Source: Marinitoga sp. 1197
Lineage (GTDB): Bacteria; Thermotogota; Thermotogae; Petrotogales; Petrotogaceae
Direction of reading: 5' to 3'
Assembly (NCBI RefSeq): GCF_001021165.1
Contig: NZ_AZAY01000025.1
Location: forward strand, 1 to 64,000
Length of the DNA stretch: 64,000 nucleotides
The translations under genes and the position numbers were made by a program. Of this stretch, positions 18,758 through 28,054 are shown piece by piece. The notes beneath the pieces are model-generated. The model saw nothing but the letters and a program-made list of their open reading frames with translations, did not search any database and had not been told where the DNA came from. How positions within the stretch are numbered: the first letter of the stretch is position 1; each line of letters opens with the position of its first letter.

Positions 18758-21679
18758 TCACCTCATCAATCCGTTAATTATTCTGTCCAGCATTCCGTCA
18801 ACAACATTAATTACTTTAGCTGCAGCATTAAAAGCTTGTTGATATTTTATCATATTTGTCATTTCTTCATCCAGAGAAACACCTTTTACGCTCTCACGTT
18901 GATTTAAAAATTCTGTTCTTAAACTATCGCTATTTATTTCCATTCTTTTAGCTTTTTCTCCTGATAATCCAACATCTGTTATCATATCTGAAATATAATC
19001 ATCAAAATCATGTCTTCCATCTGAAAAAATCTTTGCGCTTTTTAATAAATATCCATCTTCCCAGAGAGTTGATGAATGCTCACCTGATGGAATAACGGTA
19101 TCAATATCACCATCATTATCTGAATCTATTCTTTTACCTAAATCCATAGCCAGCATATCAGGATTATTCAATAAATAATCTTTAACCTTTAGTTTTTTAG
19201 CCATATCCATACCATTGCCCAAAATGAATTTAGACGTGTATTTTAATTTATCTTCAAGCGTATTAGTACTGAAATCTGGGTTTAATAAGGTGAAATTTTC
19301 TGAATAATCCTGTGAATTTTCATGTTTCCATAATCCGAGCAATTCAAATAATCTTTCAGGGCCCTTAATTTCGGCATTTTTTAAATCATAATTAAGTGTT
19401 TTATCCGCTTTTAAAACAAATCTTCCACCCGGTGTATAAAATGCCAGAACACCTGTATTTGTATTGTTTATTTTTTCGGTTAAACTCTGTAAAGAGTCTC
19501 TATGAAAATCTATTTGAATCTTTTTACCCTGAATAGAAATAAAAGAACCAAAATCAAGAAAATCCATTCTCCATTTTAAATTTTTATCAGATTTTAGAGT
19601 TAATTTAGCACTTTGAGTATCTGTTGCCCATCCCTGAGATACTAATTTATTTGCTGCAGAATTTTCGTCATAATAGAAATTTTCTAACTTTATTGAATTT
19701 GAACCTATTTTTATTTCTATATTATCAATGTTGTTCCAGCTAAATGTATTACCATCAGCACCAGGTAATATTTCGAATTCTTCTCCATTTTGTATAATCT
19801 GAAATTCATTATTTGTTCCTATAGTGCTGTTGTTTAAAGAGCTTTTTTGTATAGTAGTTGAGAATTGTGGAGTAGAATCTTTATAATTTATTGTTATATT
19901 TACATTATCTGTTGGTTGATAAGAGGATAAATCAAAACTTTTTGTTTTATATGCATATAAGCCAAATGAATTTTTAAGAGAATTTTGAGATGCATCCAGT
20001 ACAGATAAATCAACTGAATTGGAATTCATTTCATGTAGCATTCCATTTGGATCGTCTATAATCACATTTTTCATATCTGTATAAGCTTTATCTGTTGGTA
20101 CTATATATAATTCGTTATTTCTAACAAAAGCTCTTACCAGTTTTAATCCACCATCAGTATTACCATCACCATCAGAATCTGTGTTTATCCTTTGAGCTAT
20201 ATCGTTTAATGAAGTTACGCCTGTTAAATCAAGAGTTTCAGAATAATTTCCCGGTCCTTTAAATGTCATTATTCCCTGAGTATTTGATGTTGGGATATCT
20301 GTCCATTTTAAAGCTTCAATATCTTTCGTCGGAAGTCCCAGTTGTTTGAAAACATTTCTATTAAAATCTATTATTAACCTATTATCGAGAGAGGCTCCTC
20401 CTTCATTTGAAAAAGTTAATAATCCACCATTTTGAGTGCTATATTTGTAATTAAAATCGGCTCTGAATTTATTTCCGGTATTTAAACTATCAAGGGTTTC
20501 TCCACTATTTATTGTAGCTGTATAATCAGTATTATCTTCAAACCCATTTTCTATATTTATTAACTCACCAGAGCCAATATCGAAATTAACCTTTATGTTG
20601 TTTATTGTATTTTGATTAAATTTAATATAGCTATCAACATAATTTTTAGGCTCTCCGCTTAACAGAATATTTCCTGCTATTCTTCTTAATTTATCTGTAC
20701 TAAGATTTCCTGATTGTATTTCTTCAAAAAAATTCATACCTTTTATTGTTCCAGTTAAATCATAACCTTCTTCATGTATTAGATTTAATGTATCATAAAA
20801 AGTTGTTGCTAATTCATTTAATCTATTTAATTGACTGTTTATAACGTTATCTCTTAATTCGAATGTAGCTCCTAATGTTCCGCTTTTTACATCTATTTTC
20901 CCATTATCCACAAAAATATAATTTTTATTGTTAACTTCTTTAATTTTTAATTCTTTATATATACTTCCATTCAATATTTCATGATTTTTTAGAAAAATAT
21001 TTATTTGTCCATCCTTTTTCTCTTTAAAGGTAAAGTTTAGCTTTTCTGATAAATCATCAAGCAATTTATCTCTTTTATCAAGTAAATCATTAGCTTCTAT
21101 ATTTTGTGCTTTTAATTCTTTTATTTGACTATTTAAATTGGATAATTCTTTGAGTTTTGAATTTATTTCTTTTGTTATAGTATTAATATCATTATTTAAA
21201 TTTTGTTGAATATTTTCTATATCTGAGTATAAACTATTCATTTTATTTGATAATTCCTGAGCTTTATATATAAGTTCTCTTTTATTTTCCGGAACTGTTG
21301 GTTCGGATAATATTTTATGAATTGATCCCCAGAATTCATCAAATGATTTTCTAAATCCATCTTCTGAAGGTTCATTATAAAGAGATTGTATATAATTTAA
21401 ATTTGAATTCATTGTTTTCCAATATCCATAATCACTATTGTATTTTCTATATTGAATATCAAGAAATTTATCCCGTATTCTTTCTATTGATTCTATTTTA
21501 GAGCCTGTTCCAAGTTCAAATCCACCATAATTAATGGTGGTATTTGTAGAAATATTAACCTGTCTTCTTGAGTAGTCAGGATTGTTCACGTTGGCAATAT
21601 TTTGTGATACAACATTCATAGCTCTTTTATTTGAGAAAATTCCCGACATTCCTGTGTGTAAAGTATTAAATAATGACAT
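18758..21679 (-). CDS. flgK: flagellar hook-associated protein FlgK
   Basis: HAP1, which joins hook to filament. The N-terminus MSLFNTLHTGMSGIFSNKRAM and SQNIANVNNPDYSRRQV is the rod/hook-type D0 motif, and the C-terminus GVSLDEEMTNMIKYQQAFNA ends in the matching helix. At 973 residues it is almost twice the usual 450-650. The extra length lies in the central beta-rich part, about 330-830, with repeated Asn/Ser/Thr-rich stretches and two DSDGDGNTD-like acidic loops that could bind calcium. FlgN, its likely chaperone, is encoded just upstream. Confidence 0.94.
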   Translation of the reverse strand: MSLFNTLHTGMSGIFSNKRAMNVVSQNIANVNNPDYSRRQVNISTNTTINYGGFELGTGSKIESIERIRDKFLDIQYRKYNSDYGYWKTMNSNLNYIQSLYNEPSEDGFRKSFDEFWGSIHKILSEPTVPENKRELIYKAQELSNKMNSLYSDIENIQQNLNNDINTITKEINSKLKELSNLNSQIKELKAQNIEANDLLDKRDKLLDDLSEKLNFTFKEKKDGQINIFLKNHEILNGSIYKELKIKEVNNKNYIFVDNGKIDVKSGTLGATFELRDNVINSQLNRLNELATTFYDTLNLIHEEGYDLTGTIKGMNFFEEIQSGNLSTDKLRRIAGNILLSGEPKNYVDSYIKFNQNTINNIKVNFDIGSGELINIENGFEDNTDYTATINSGETLDSLNTGNKFRADFNYKYSTQNGGLLTFSNEGGASLDNRLIIDFNRNVFKQLGLPTKDIEALKWTDIPTSNTQGIMTFKGPGNYSETLDLTGVTSLNDIAQRINTDSDGDGNTDGGLKLVRAFVRNNELYIVPTDKAYTDMKNVIIDDPNGMLHEMNSNSVDLSVLDASQNSLKNSFGLYAYKTKSFDLSSYQPTDNVNITINYKDSTPQFSTTIQKSSLNNSTIGTNNEFQIIQNGEEFEILPGADGNTFSWNNIDNIEIKIGSNSIKLENFYYDENSAANKLVSQGWATDTQSAKLTLKSDKNLKWRMDFLDFGSFISIQGKKIQIDFHRDSLQSLTEKINNTNTGVLAFYTPGGRFVLKADKTLNYDLKNAEIKGPERLFELLGLWKHENSQDYSENFTLLNPDFSTNTLEDKLKYTSKFILGNGMDMAKKLKVKDYLLNNPDMLAMDLGKRIDSDNDGDIDTVIPSGEHSSTLWEDGYLLKSAKIFSDGRHDFDDYISDMITDVGLSGEKAKRMEINSDSLRTEFLNQRESVKGVSLDEEMTNMIKYQQAFNAAAKVINVVDGMLDRIINGLMR

Positions 21680-21688
21680 AAAACCACC

Positions 21689-22168
21689 TCAACCCTGCCA
21701 ATTAGCCCCGCTATTTGGTATTAAATTTCTATATCCTCCATTTTTATTATAAACGGGTATATTATTAGGTTCTTTATATAATTTTATTAATATATCGTTG
21801 TATTCCAGTTTGGTCTTTAATAATTCTTTTAACGTTTCATTTGTGCTGGAAATATCAAGAAGAATTTCAGCCATTTTCTTTAGTTCATCTGATACTTCTC
21901 TGTCTGTTTTAGAAAAAAAATCAATAAATGCATTTAAAGTGTTTTTTAAATTGTACATTTTTGATGTTTCTTCAAATATTCTAATTCTTTGTTTTTCTAA
22001 TTTTGATAATTCCAGAGCCTTTTCGCTTATTTTAGATAAATGGTAATTCAATGATTTAACATCTTCATTATTTAAAATCCCATTTTTTAATTTTTCCATA
22101 AAATAAAAAAGATCCACGAGGATATTCAACTCCTCGTGGATTATTTGTTTTATATTAATATCTGGCAT
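21689..22168 (-). CDS. flgN: FlgN-family flagellar export chaperone
   Basis: 159-residue all-helical protein with long amphipathic segments (ELNILVDLFYFMEKLKNGIL, LSKLEKQRIRIFEETSKMY) and a C-terminal disordered tail (NSGANWQG). FlgN proteins escort FlgK and FlgL to the export apparatus, which fits the neighbouring genes. The ATG at 22168 is chosen: GGAGGG at the end of flgM is 7 nt upstream, while a TTG 15 nt upstream has no Shine-Dalgarno. Codons 10-20 contain a strong terminator-like hairpin described separately. Confidence 0.85.
   Translation of the reverse strand: MPDINIKQIIHEELNILVDLFYFMEKLKNGILNNEDVKSLNYHLSKISEKALELSKLEKQRIRIFEETSKMYNLKNTLNAFIDFFSKTDREVSDELKKMAEILLDISSTNETLKELLKTKLEYNDILIKLYKEPNNIPVYNKNGGYRNLIPNSGANWQG
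22112..22141 (-). promoter_or_regulatory. terminator-like hairpin inside flgN start
   Basis: On the minus-strand transcript ATCCACGAGGA (22141-22131) pairs perfectly with TCCTCGTGGAT (22122-22112) around an 8-nt loop, followed by C and TTTTTTATTTTAT. It meets the criteria of an intrinsic terminator, yet lies in flgN codons 10-20. It could reduce transcription past flgM. A rival pairing partner lies at 22251-22260. Confidence 0.55.
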
Positions 22169-22169
22169 A

Positions 22170-22460
22170 TTAGTACCCTCCAAGCATTTTTTCAGCTATT
22201 TTATCAGCGTCTATTTTATATAATCCCTTCTCAATGGCCTGGCGCAACTCATCCACGAGGTTTTCCCTTATTTCAGGGATATCATTCCTGGCCATTTCTA
22301 TATATTTTTTTGAAGAGCCGTCAACTGATACCTTCACAGGAGAATTATCCTGTTTTATTATTCTACTTTCATTGGAGGTTTTCCCTATTTTATTTTCTCT
22401 CTTTATCGTTTCGTTTTTTACATATTGCTGATATACGCTGTTCAATTTATTTATATCCAT
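22170..22460 (-). CDS. flgM: anti-sigma-28 factor FlgM
   Basis: 96-residue protein. An Asn/Lys-rich unfolded N-terminal half is followed by the sigma-binding C-terminal part (ELRQAIEKGLYKIDADKIAEKMLGGY), where ID..KIAEKML is the FlgM signature. It holds sigma-28 inactive until it is exported through the completed hook. It leads the flgM-flgN-flgK-flgL-fliW-csrA cluster after pheT, with CGGAGGTG as Shine-Dalgarno. The C-terminal part has GC-richer codons than its surroundings. Confidence 0.92.
   Translation of the reverse strand: MDINKLNSVYQQYVKNETIKRENKIGKTSNESRIIKQDNSPVKVSVDGSSKKYIEMARNDIPEIRENLVDELRQAIEKGLYKIDADKIAEKMLGGY
22251..22260 (-). promoter_or_regulatory. potential antiterminator segment within flgM
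   Basis: On the minus strand CCTCGTGGAT repeats 10 of the 11 bases of the 3' arm of the hairpin at 22112-22141. It can therefore pair with the 5' arm (22141-22132) and prevent terminator formation. It encodes Leu-Val-Asp with CTC and GTG codons that are uncommon in this AT-rich genome. Confidence 0.4.
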
Positions 22461-22494
22461 AATTACACCTCCGAAATAATCCTGATCATAATAT

Positions 22495-22521
22495 ATATCG
22501 TCGAAAAAATGCCAGATATTA
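22495..22521 (-). promoter_or_regulatory. candidate sigma-28 promoter of flgM
   Basis: Read on the minus strand: TAAT, 15 nt, GACGATAT, close to the sigma-28 pattern TAAA-N15-GCCGATAA. It lies in the 64-nt gap between pheT and flgM, 35 nt before the flgM start. Confidence 0.4.
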
Positions 22522-22524
22522 ATA

Positions 22525-24885
22525 TTAAATTCTTACTTGAATATTCAATTTATTATGTAATTCCTCTATTGTTTTTTTAGCAATTACATTTACTTCATCG
22601 TCTGTTAGAGTTCTATCTTTAGCTCTGTATGTAACAGTTATTGTTAAACTTAATTTTCCTTCATCTATATTTTTCCCCTTATATATATCAAAAATTTTAA
22701 TTTCCTCAACTAATTTTTTTCCAGTTTTTAATATGATGTTTTTTATGTCTAAAAAAGTAATTTTATCGTCAATTAATATTGAGTAATCTCTTCGCATAGA
22801 TGGATATTCAGTTAATACAACCTTATTTTTTTTCATATGTTTAAATTTATATAATTTTTCTATATCTATTTCTGAAATATAAACAGGTTGATTTATATCA
22901 TATATATCTTTAGCTATATCGTTGTCAATTTTTCCAATAAACCCAATATATTCTCCCTTAATATAAATATTTGCACTTTGTGAATAAGACAAACCTTCTA
23001 TATTCTCTCTTTTAAATTCAGCTTCAATTCCAAAATATTCGAATAAATTATCCAGAGAACCTTTAAATGTATAAAAAGAAATATATCTTTTATCGGTATA
23101 ATCATAAGGATTTTCTTCTCCGATAGCAATAAAAGCCAGTTTTTCAACTTCTTTTACACCAGTTTCGCTACTTTCATCTTTTAAGAAGTTTTTTCCTATT
23201 TCAAATAATTTAATATTTCTATTTTGGTTTCTGAAATTGTAAGATGCGGATTCTAAAATACCATATACGAGTAAAGATCGCATAGTTCCTAATTCTGAGG
23301 ATATTGGATTTTTTAAAAATACTTCTCCTTTTTTTAACCACATTCTTGAGTTGTCCATAAATGCGAATGTGAAAGCTTCATTAAAACCATTTAATCTCAT
23401 TATTTCTGATAATTTTTCTCTAAAGTGTATATAATTTGAAACTCCACCAACTAAATTATTAATTGGTAGTTGCGATGGAATATTGTGGTATCCATAAATT
23501 CTTCCTATTTCTTCAACAAGGTCTATTTCTTCTGTAATATCAGGTCTTTTTGTTGGAATAGTTACATTAAAACCTTTATTATCTTTTTCTGAATCAAATC
23601 CCAATCTATTTAAAATATTGTTTATATCTTCATCAGCAATAGAAATCCCTAATCTTTCTTCAAGATAGGTTTTTCTTATGTATACTTTCTTTTTATTTAT
23701 TTTTTCAGGATATATATCTGTCATAACTGATTTTACTTCCCCATTAGCTAATTTTTGAATTAGATAAGCTAATCGTCCCATCACAAATTCTGTATCATTT
23801 GGATCTACGCCTCTTTCAAATCTATACGAAGAATCAGAAGATATTTTATGATACCTTGCGCTTTTTCTTATATTTACAGGATCAAAATAAGCAACTTCCA
23901 ATAAAATTCTTTTTGTATTTTCATTAATACCTGAATCTTGACCTCCCATTATTCCACCTAATGCCAATATTTTTTCACCATCTGTAATCAAAGTTTCTGT
24001 TCCATTCATTTCGTATTCTTTTTCATCAAGTAATATAATTTTTTCACCTTTATTTGCTTTTCTAACAATGATTTTTTCACCTATTAAATCTAAATCAAAT
24101 GCGTGTACGGGATGTCCTGTTTCAAGCAAAACATAATTGGTTATATCAACTATATTGTTAATACTTCTAATACCAGCTGTTGCTAATTTTTTTACCAGCC
24201 ATGAGGGTGATGGTTTTACTTCGACATTTTCAATAATTAATGCAGCATACCTTTTACATCCATTATATTCGATATATACAGGAAAACCATTTCCTTTTTC
24301 CAAATTTAAAATTTCTGGATATCCAAAATTTTTTGCTACATTTATAGCTGTGAATTCGTTAGCAACACCAAAATAGGACAACAAATCTGGTCTATTTGGA
24401 AAAACTTCTATATCTATTATATCATCTTTTAATTTCAAATAATTTATAAAATCTGTTCCCGGTTCTATGTTTTCAGGTATTTTATAAACATATTCAGATT
24501 TTTCTTCTAAACCTAGTTCTTCTAAAGAACACATCATTCCTTCAGACATTATACCTCTCATTTTCCTTGATTTAATCTTAAAATTTCCTGCCAGTATAGC
24601 CCCATCTATAGCTACAGGTACTAAATCATTTACCTTTACTGATTTATCAGCTGTTAATATTTGCAATAATTTATCTCCAACATCTACTTTACAAATTATT
24701 ATTCTATCAGCATTTGGATGATTTTCAATTTCTAAAACTTTTCCAACTATTACCCCTTTAATGCCGTCACCTAATGTTTCAACACCTTCAACATTTGTAG
24801 AATGTAACTTAATTTTATTTACCAGTTCATTGGTATCAACCGTTAAATCTATATATTCAGAAAGCCAATTTCTTGATATTTTCAC
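22525..24885 (-). CDS. pheT: phenylalanyl-tRNA synthetase beta subunit
   Basis: 786-residue beta chain of the alpha2-beta2 PheRS. The N-terminal tRNA-binding (EMAP-like) domain has GVIVGKVLEIENHPNADRI. The B3/B4 editing domain, the B5 domain and the catalytic-like core follow (DITEEIDLVEEIGRIYGY, KLFEIGKNF). The C-terminal ferredoxin-fold anticodon-binding domain reads YPSMRRDYSILID to LTDDEVN. It starts 13 nt after pheS with GGAGG upstream. Confidence 0.97.
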   Translation of the reverse strand: MKISRNWLSEYIDLTVDTNELVNKIKLHSTNVEGVETLGDGIKGVIVGKVLEIENHPNADRIIICKVDVGDKLLQILTADKSVKVNDLVPVAIDGAILAGNFKIKSRKMRGIMSEGMMCSLEELGLEEKSEYVYKIPENIEPGTDFINYLKLKDDIIDIEVFPNRPDLLSYFGVANEFTAINVAKNFGYPEILNLEKGNGFPVYIEYNGCKRYAALIIENVEVKPSPSWLVKKLATAGIRSINNIVDITNYVLLETGHPVHAFDLDLIGEKIIVRKANKGEKIILLDEKEYEMNGTETLITDGEKILALGGIMGGQDSGINENTKRILLEVAYFDPVNIRKSARYHKISSDSSYRFERGVDPNDTEFVMGRLAYLIQKLANGEVKSVMTDIYPEKINKKKVYIRKTYLEERLGISIADEDINNILNRLGFDSEKDNKGFNVTIPTKRPDITEEIDLVEEIGRIYGYHNIPSQLPINNLVGGVSNYIHFREKLSEIMRLNGFNEAFTFAFMDNSRMWLKKGEVFLKNPISSELGTMRSLLVYGILESASYNFRNQNRNIKLFEIGKNFLKDESSETGVKEVEKLAFIAIGEENPYDYTDKRYISFYTFKGSLDNLFEYFGIEAEFKRENIEGLSYSQSANIYIKGEYIGFIGKIDNDIAKDIYDINQPVYISEIDIEKLYKFKHMKKNKVVLTEYPSMRRDYSILIDDKITFLDIKNIILKTGKKLVEEIKIFDIYKGKNIDEGKLSLTITVTYRAKDRTLTDDEVNVIAKKTIEELHNKLNIQVRI

Positions 24886-24898
24886 TGCAAATTCCTCC

Positions 24899-25915
24899 TT
24901 ATAATCCTAAAAATCTCATATCATTTCTATAAAATTCTCTCATATCAGAAATTCCGTGTTTTAGCATTGCAATTCTTTCTACTCCCGTTCCAAAAGCAAA
25001 TCCCTGCCATTGTTCAGGATCATAACCTACATTTTTTAATACATTTGGATGAACAAGCCCTGCTCCCAAAATTTCTATCCAGCCTGTACCTTTACATACA
25101 TTACACCCTTTTCCGCCACAGAACATACAATCCACATCTACTTCATATCCGGGTTCTACGAAAGGGAAATAACTTGGTCTTAATAATACTTTTCTCGAAC
25201 CACCAAAATACATAGTTAAAAATCTCTCTAATGTAGCTTTTAAATGCCCTACCGTTACATTTTTATCAATATATAAGCCTTCTACCTGATTAAATGCCGG
25301 AGAATGTGTAGCATCAGGCTCATCTTTTCTATAAACTCTTCCAGGAGAAATTATTGCTAATGGCGGTTTTTGAGATAACATAGTTCTAACCTGAACAGGA
25401 GAAGTATGTGTTCTTAAAATTATGTTGTCTTCTATATAAAAGGTATCTTGCATGTCTCTTGCAGGGTGCCATTCAGGTGTATTTAATGCATCAAAATTAT
25501 GCCATGTTGTTTCTATTTCAGGGCCTTCTACAATTTTATATCCCATTGCAGAGAAAATATCATAAATTTCCCTTATTGTTTGCTTTAGTATATGTTCATG
25601 TCCAATTTTTCTTTTAGCACCTGGTAATGTAATATCTACCCAATTTTTCATTTCTTCTTCTTCTTTTATTTTATTTTTTAAATCTAAAAATGCATTATTT
25701 AATAATTCTTCAGCCTCTGTTTTTATACTATTTACAAAAGCACCGAATTCTTTTCTTTTCTCCTTTTCTATTTTAGATATTTGTTTCATTAAGTTTGAAA
25801 TTTCTCCTTTTTTACCTAAAAATTTGGATTTTAATACCTGAAATTCCTGAATATTAGAAACTTCATTCAACCTTTCTTTTAATTCTTTTAAAATTTTATC
25901 TTTCATTTCGTTCAA
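24899..25915 (-). CDS. pheS: phenylalanyl-tRNA synthetase alpha subunit
   Basis: Catalytic chain with an N-terminal coiled-coil (1-85) and class II motifs: HPARDMQDTFYI, VYRKDEPDATHSPAFNQVEG and motif 3 FGTGVERIAMLKHGISDMR. A CMFCGGKGCNVCKGTGW stretch precedes ILGAGLVHPNVL, as in many bacterial PheS. The TTG at 25915 is 9 nt after GGGAGG, whereas the ATG at 25906 is 18 nt away, so TTG is preferred. It overlaps the membrane-protein gene by 20 nt. A product-controlled leader was not seen. Confidence 0.96.
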   Translation of the reverse strand: MNEMKDKILKELKERLNEVSNIQEFQVLKSKFLGKKGEISNLMKQISKIEKEKRKEFGAFVNSIKTEAEELLNNAFLDLKNKIKEEEEMKNWVDITLPGAKRKIGHEHILKQTIREIYDIFSAMGYKIVEGPEIETTWHNFDALNTPEWHPARDMQDTFYIEDNIILRTHTSPVQVRTMLSQKPPLAIISPGRVYRKDEPDATHSPAFNQVEGLYIDKNVTVGHLKATLERFLTMYFGGSRKVLLRPSYFPFVEPGYEVDVDCMFCGGKGCNVCKGTGWIEILGAGLVHPNVLKNVGYDPEQWQGFAFGTGVERIAMLKHGISDMREFYRNDMRFLGL

Positions 25916-26699
25916 TTTCGGTAGCCTCCCTGGTTATAAAAATTGATATATAGTTGAAAATGAAATTAATTAAGAAAACTAAAAATAAAATTATAAAATA
26001 TATATTATTTGAAATAATCATATTATCAAAAAAAAGATTAATTATTCCAAATATAATATACACAAATAAATTTAAATATATATTTTCAAATATAGAAACT
26101 ATGAATATAGCACTTAAAGCATATATTAAACTGGATAAAAATATATTATAATTAGAAAAAAAGAAAAAAATTGGTATCAAATATAGTATAATTGCAGATA
26201 AGAAAATTAAAAATCTTATAGAAATTTCTTTATAATAATGCAAAAAAAATAATTTTAAATTATTTTTGTCAAAAAGTGAAAACATCCACCCGCTAAAAAA
26301 TATTACAGAGTAAAATACACTTCTTAATATTTTTATATAATAATCATATATATCTGGAAATTCTAAATTCTTTTTTTCTATAAAATAGGGCTTTACTATT
26401 TTATTAAGTTTTATCGAGATATCATATAAAAATGATTTTATATCTTTTAGAATTAAATCAAAATACTCATTATCCTTTGGCAAATATACTTTTAAAATAT
26501 CATCTTCCAAAACTAAAACAGCTTTAGCTTGCTGTGGAAAAGTTTTTGAGAATATCAAATTCTTATTTTCAATAGGGAAAGAGCCATAATAAAAATATGG
26601 CTCATTTTGAAAAATATAATTAAATATTATTTGCGATAGTGAAAGAAAAATAATAAACGATAAAAGTAAAGAGATAAATATACTTATTTTTATTTTCAT
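25896..26699 (-). CDS. unrecognised membrane protein, possible ABC-2-like permease
   Basis: 267 residues with one N-terminal membrane helix (5-27), a soluble loop of about 90 residues, and five or six closely spaced helices from about 125 onward, very rich in Phe and Ile. No conserved motif is obvious. It overlaps by 1 nt the upstream gene, which looks like a decayed ABC ATPase, so the pair may descend from an ABC-2 exporter. The 3' end overlaps pheS by 20 nt, coupling it to the synthetase operon. Confidence 0.6.
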   Translation of the reverse strand: MKIKISIFISLLLSFIIFLSLSQIIFNYIFQNEPYFYYGSFPIENKNLIFSKTFPQQAKAVLVLEDDILKVYLPKDNEYFDLILKDIKSFLYDISIKLNKIVKPYFIEKKNLEFPDIYDYYIKILRSVFYSVIFFSGWMFSLFDKNNLKLFFLHYYKEISIRFLIFLSAIILYLIPIFFFFSNYNIFLSSLIYALSAIFIVSIFENIYLNLFVYIIFGIINLFFDNMIISNNIYFIILFLVFLINFIFNYISIFITREATEIERNER

Positions 26700-27286
26700 T
26701 ATTCCCTCACATTCAACTCTCTTTTTTTAAAGATTATAGGAATATATTTTCCTTCAATTTCTTCTATACTATTAAATGTTTCTAAATTATCAAGTCTTTT
26801 AATATAAATGCCATCTTCAAAATTTATAGGATTTCCATTTTCATCAATAACTTTATCACAAATTGCCTCCAATAAATCTTTTGAATTAGTAATAATTAAA
26901 ATATTTTCGTCAGACAATTTATTTTCTATGTATCTGGATATTTCCGATATAGTATCGATTTTTAAATCTTTTTTGTCAACAGAAATAATTGTTATTTTTC
27001 TACTGTCTTGCTTATTTTTTAATAATTGAAGTATATCTTTTTCTTTCCATAAATCCAGAGAAATAATATGAAAAATTCTTCTACTAAAATATGAAAGTTC
27101 TTCAGCATTCATCCCTTCCAGAATATACTCATCAGTATATTTTTTAGGTTTAATAATTATTTTTATTAAATTATTAATTGTGTTAGTAACTCTCTCTGTA
27201 TAAATACCTATTTTTTCTCCGCTAAGTAATTCTATATCTGGAAACTCAATTTTGGAATTTTTAATTTTAAGCATAATATCAGACAT
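26699..27286 (-). CDS. ABC-ATPase-like protein without a Walker A motif
   Basis: 195 residues. The layout resembles an ABC nucleotide-binding domain: LSGEKIGIYTERVTNTINNL occupies the P-loop position but has no GxxGxGK(S/T), and DENILIITNSKDLLEAICDKVI mimics the H-loop/D-loop end (usual form HD...E..CDRV) with Asn in place of His. KITIISVDKK stands where Walker B is expected, but no Asp-Glu pair is visible. It is short (usual 220-240). Most likely a degenerate, non-hydrolysing homologue working with the membrane protein downstream. The call rests on pattern alone. Confidence 0.5.
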   Translation of the reverse strand: MSDIMLKIKNSKIEFPDIELLSGEKIGIYTERVTNTINNLIKIIIKPKKYTDEYILEGMNAEELSYFSRRIFHIISLDLWKEKDILQLLKNKQDSRKITIISVDKKDLKIDTISEISRYIENKLSDENILIITNSKDLLEAICDKVIDENGNPINFEDGIYIKRLDNLETFNSIEEIEGKYIPIIFKKRELNVRE

Positions 27287-27314
27287 AATACGCCATCTCC
27301 GTTAAATTTTTTAA

Positions 27315-27974
27315 TTATTTATGTTTTAATTCTAGATATTTTTTCCAATCTTCGTTAAATCTTTTTATTCCTTTGTCTGTTAAAGGGTGAAAAAATAATT
27401 TTTCTAATACATTAAAAGGAATAGTAGCAACATCACATCCCATTTTTGCTACTTCAACAACATGATATGGATGTCTGATACTTGCAGCAATGATTTGTGT
27501 ATCAAAATCATAATTATAATAGATTTGAATAATTTCTTCTATTAAATCAAGTCCCTGATTTCCAACATCATCAATTCTACCAATAAACGGACTAACATAT
27601 GTAGCCCCTGCTTTTGCAGCTAATAAAGCTTGAAGTGGGCTGAAAACAAGAGTTACATTTGTTTTTATACCTTCAGAAGATAAAGTTTTAACAGCTTTTA
27701 TACCGTCCTGTGTCATTGGTATTTTTACAACAACATATTCGCTTAGTGAGGCTAAATGTCTGGCTTCTTTTACCATATTTTCATAATCCATTGACGTCAC
27801 TTCGGCACTAACAGGTCCTTTTACAACATTACAAATTTCTTTTACCCTTGTTTCAAAATCTATATTACCTTCTTTCGAAACTAAGGTTGGGTTTGTAGTA
27901 ACTCCATCAATAATACCCCAATTCATTGCAACCTTTATTTGTTCAATGTTTGCGGTATCCAAAAAAAATTTCAT
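27315..27974 (-). CDS. tal: transaldolase (small TalC/fructose-6-phosphate aldolase type)
   Basis: 219-residue (beta/alpha)8 class I aldolase. The family start [13 protein letters not shown] and [14 protein letters not shown] are present; the Schiff-base lysine is in [14 protein letters not shown] (about residue 83), and [13 protein letters not shown] follows. It runs the non-oxidative pentose phosphate branch; the closely related aldolase activity cannot be told apart by eye. GGAGGCG precedes the ATG. It is the first gene of a transcript running into the ABC-like pair and pheST. Confidence 0.94.
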   Translation of the reverse strand: MKFFLDTANIEQIKVAMNWGIIDGVTTNPTLVSKEGNIDFETRVKEICNVVKGPVSAEVTSMDYENMVKEARHLASLSEYVVVKIPMTQDGIKAVKTLSSEGIKTNVTLVFSPLQALLAAKAGATYVSPFIGRIDDVGNQGLDLIEEIIQIYYNYDFDTQIIAASIRHPYHVVEVAKMGCDVATIPFNVLEKLFFHPLTDKGIKRFNEDWKKYLELKHK

Positions 27975-28027
27975 TATATCGCCTCCATATATAAATCTTG
28001 TTTATTAATATTATATCATAAAAAAAC

Positions 28028-28054
28028 AAATGAGGCAATTTAATTGCCTCATTT
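28028..28054 (-). terminator. terminator of the secreted protein gene
   Basis: A 13-bp stem AAATGAGGCAATT / AATTGCCTCATTT, followed on the minus strand by GTTTTTTTATG. The stop codon of the 28049-28921 gene is inside the stem. Confidence 0.85.

Noticed and set aside
22136-22462. 108-codon plus-strand open frame opposite flgM and flgN
   Set aside because: Antisense to two recognisable flagellar genes, with no Shine-Dalgarno and no family resemblance.
24899-25915. leader-peptide or T-box control of pheST
   Set aside because: pheS overlaps the upstream membrane-protein gene, so there is no leader in which a T-box or attenuator could lie.
26699-27286. treating the ABC-like gene as a pseudogene
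   Set aside because: The frame is intact, it has a proper start, and it is coupled to the next gene by a 1-nt overlap. Lost motifs alone do not show that it is non-functional.
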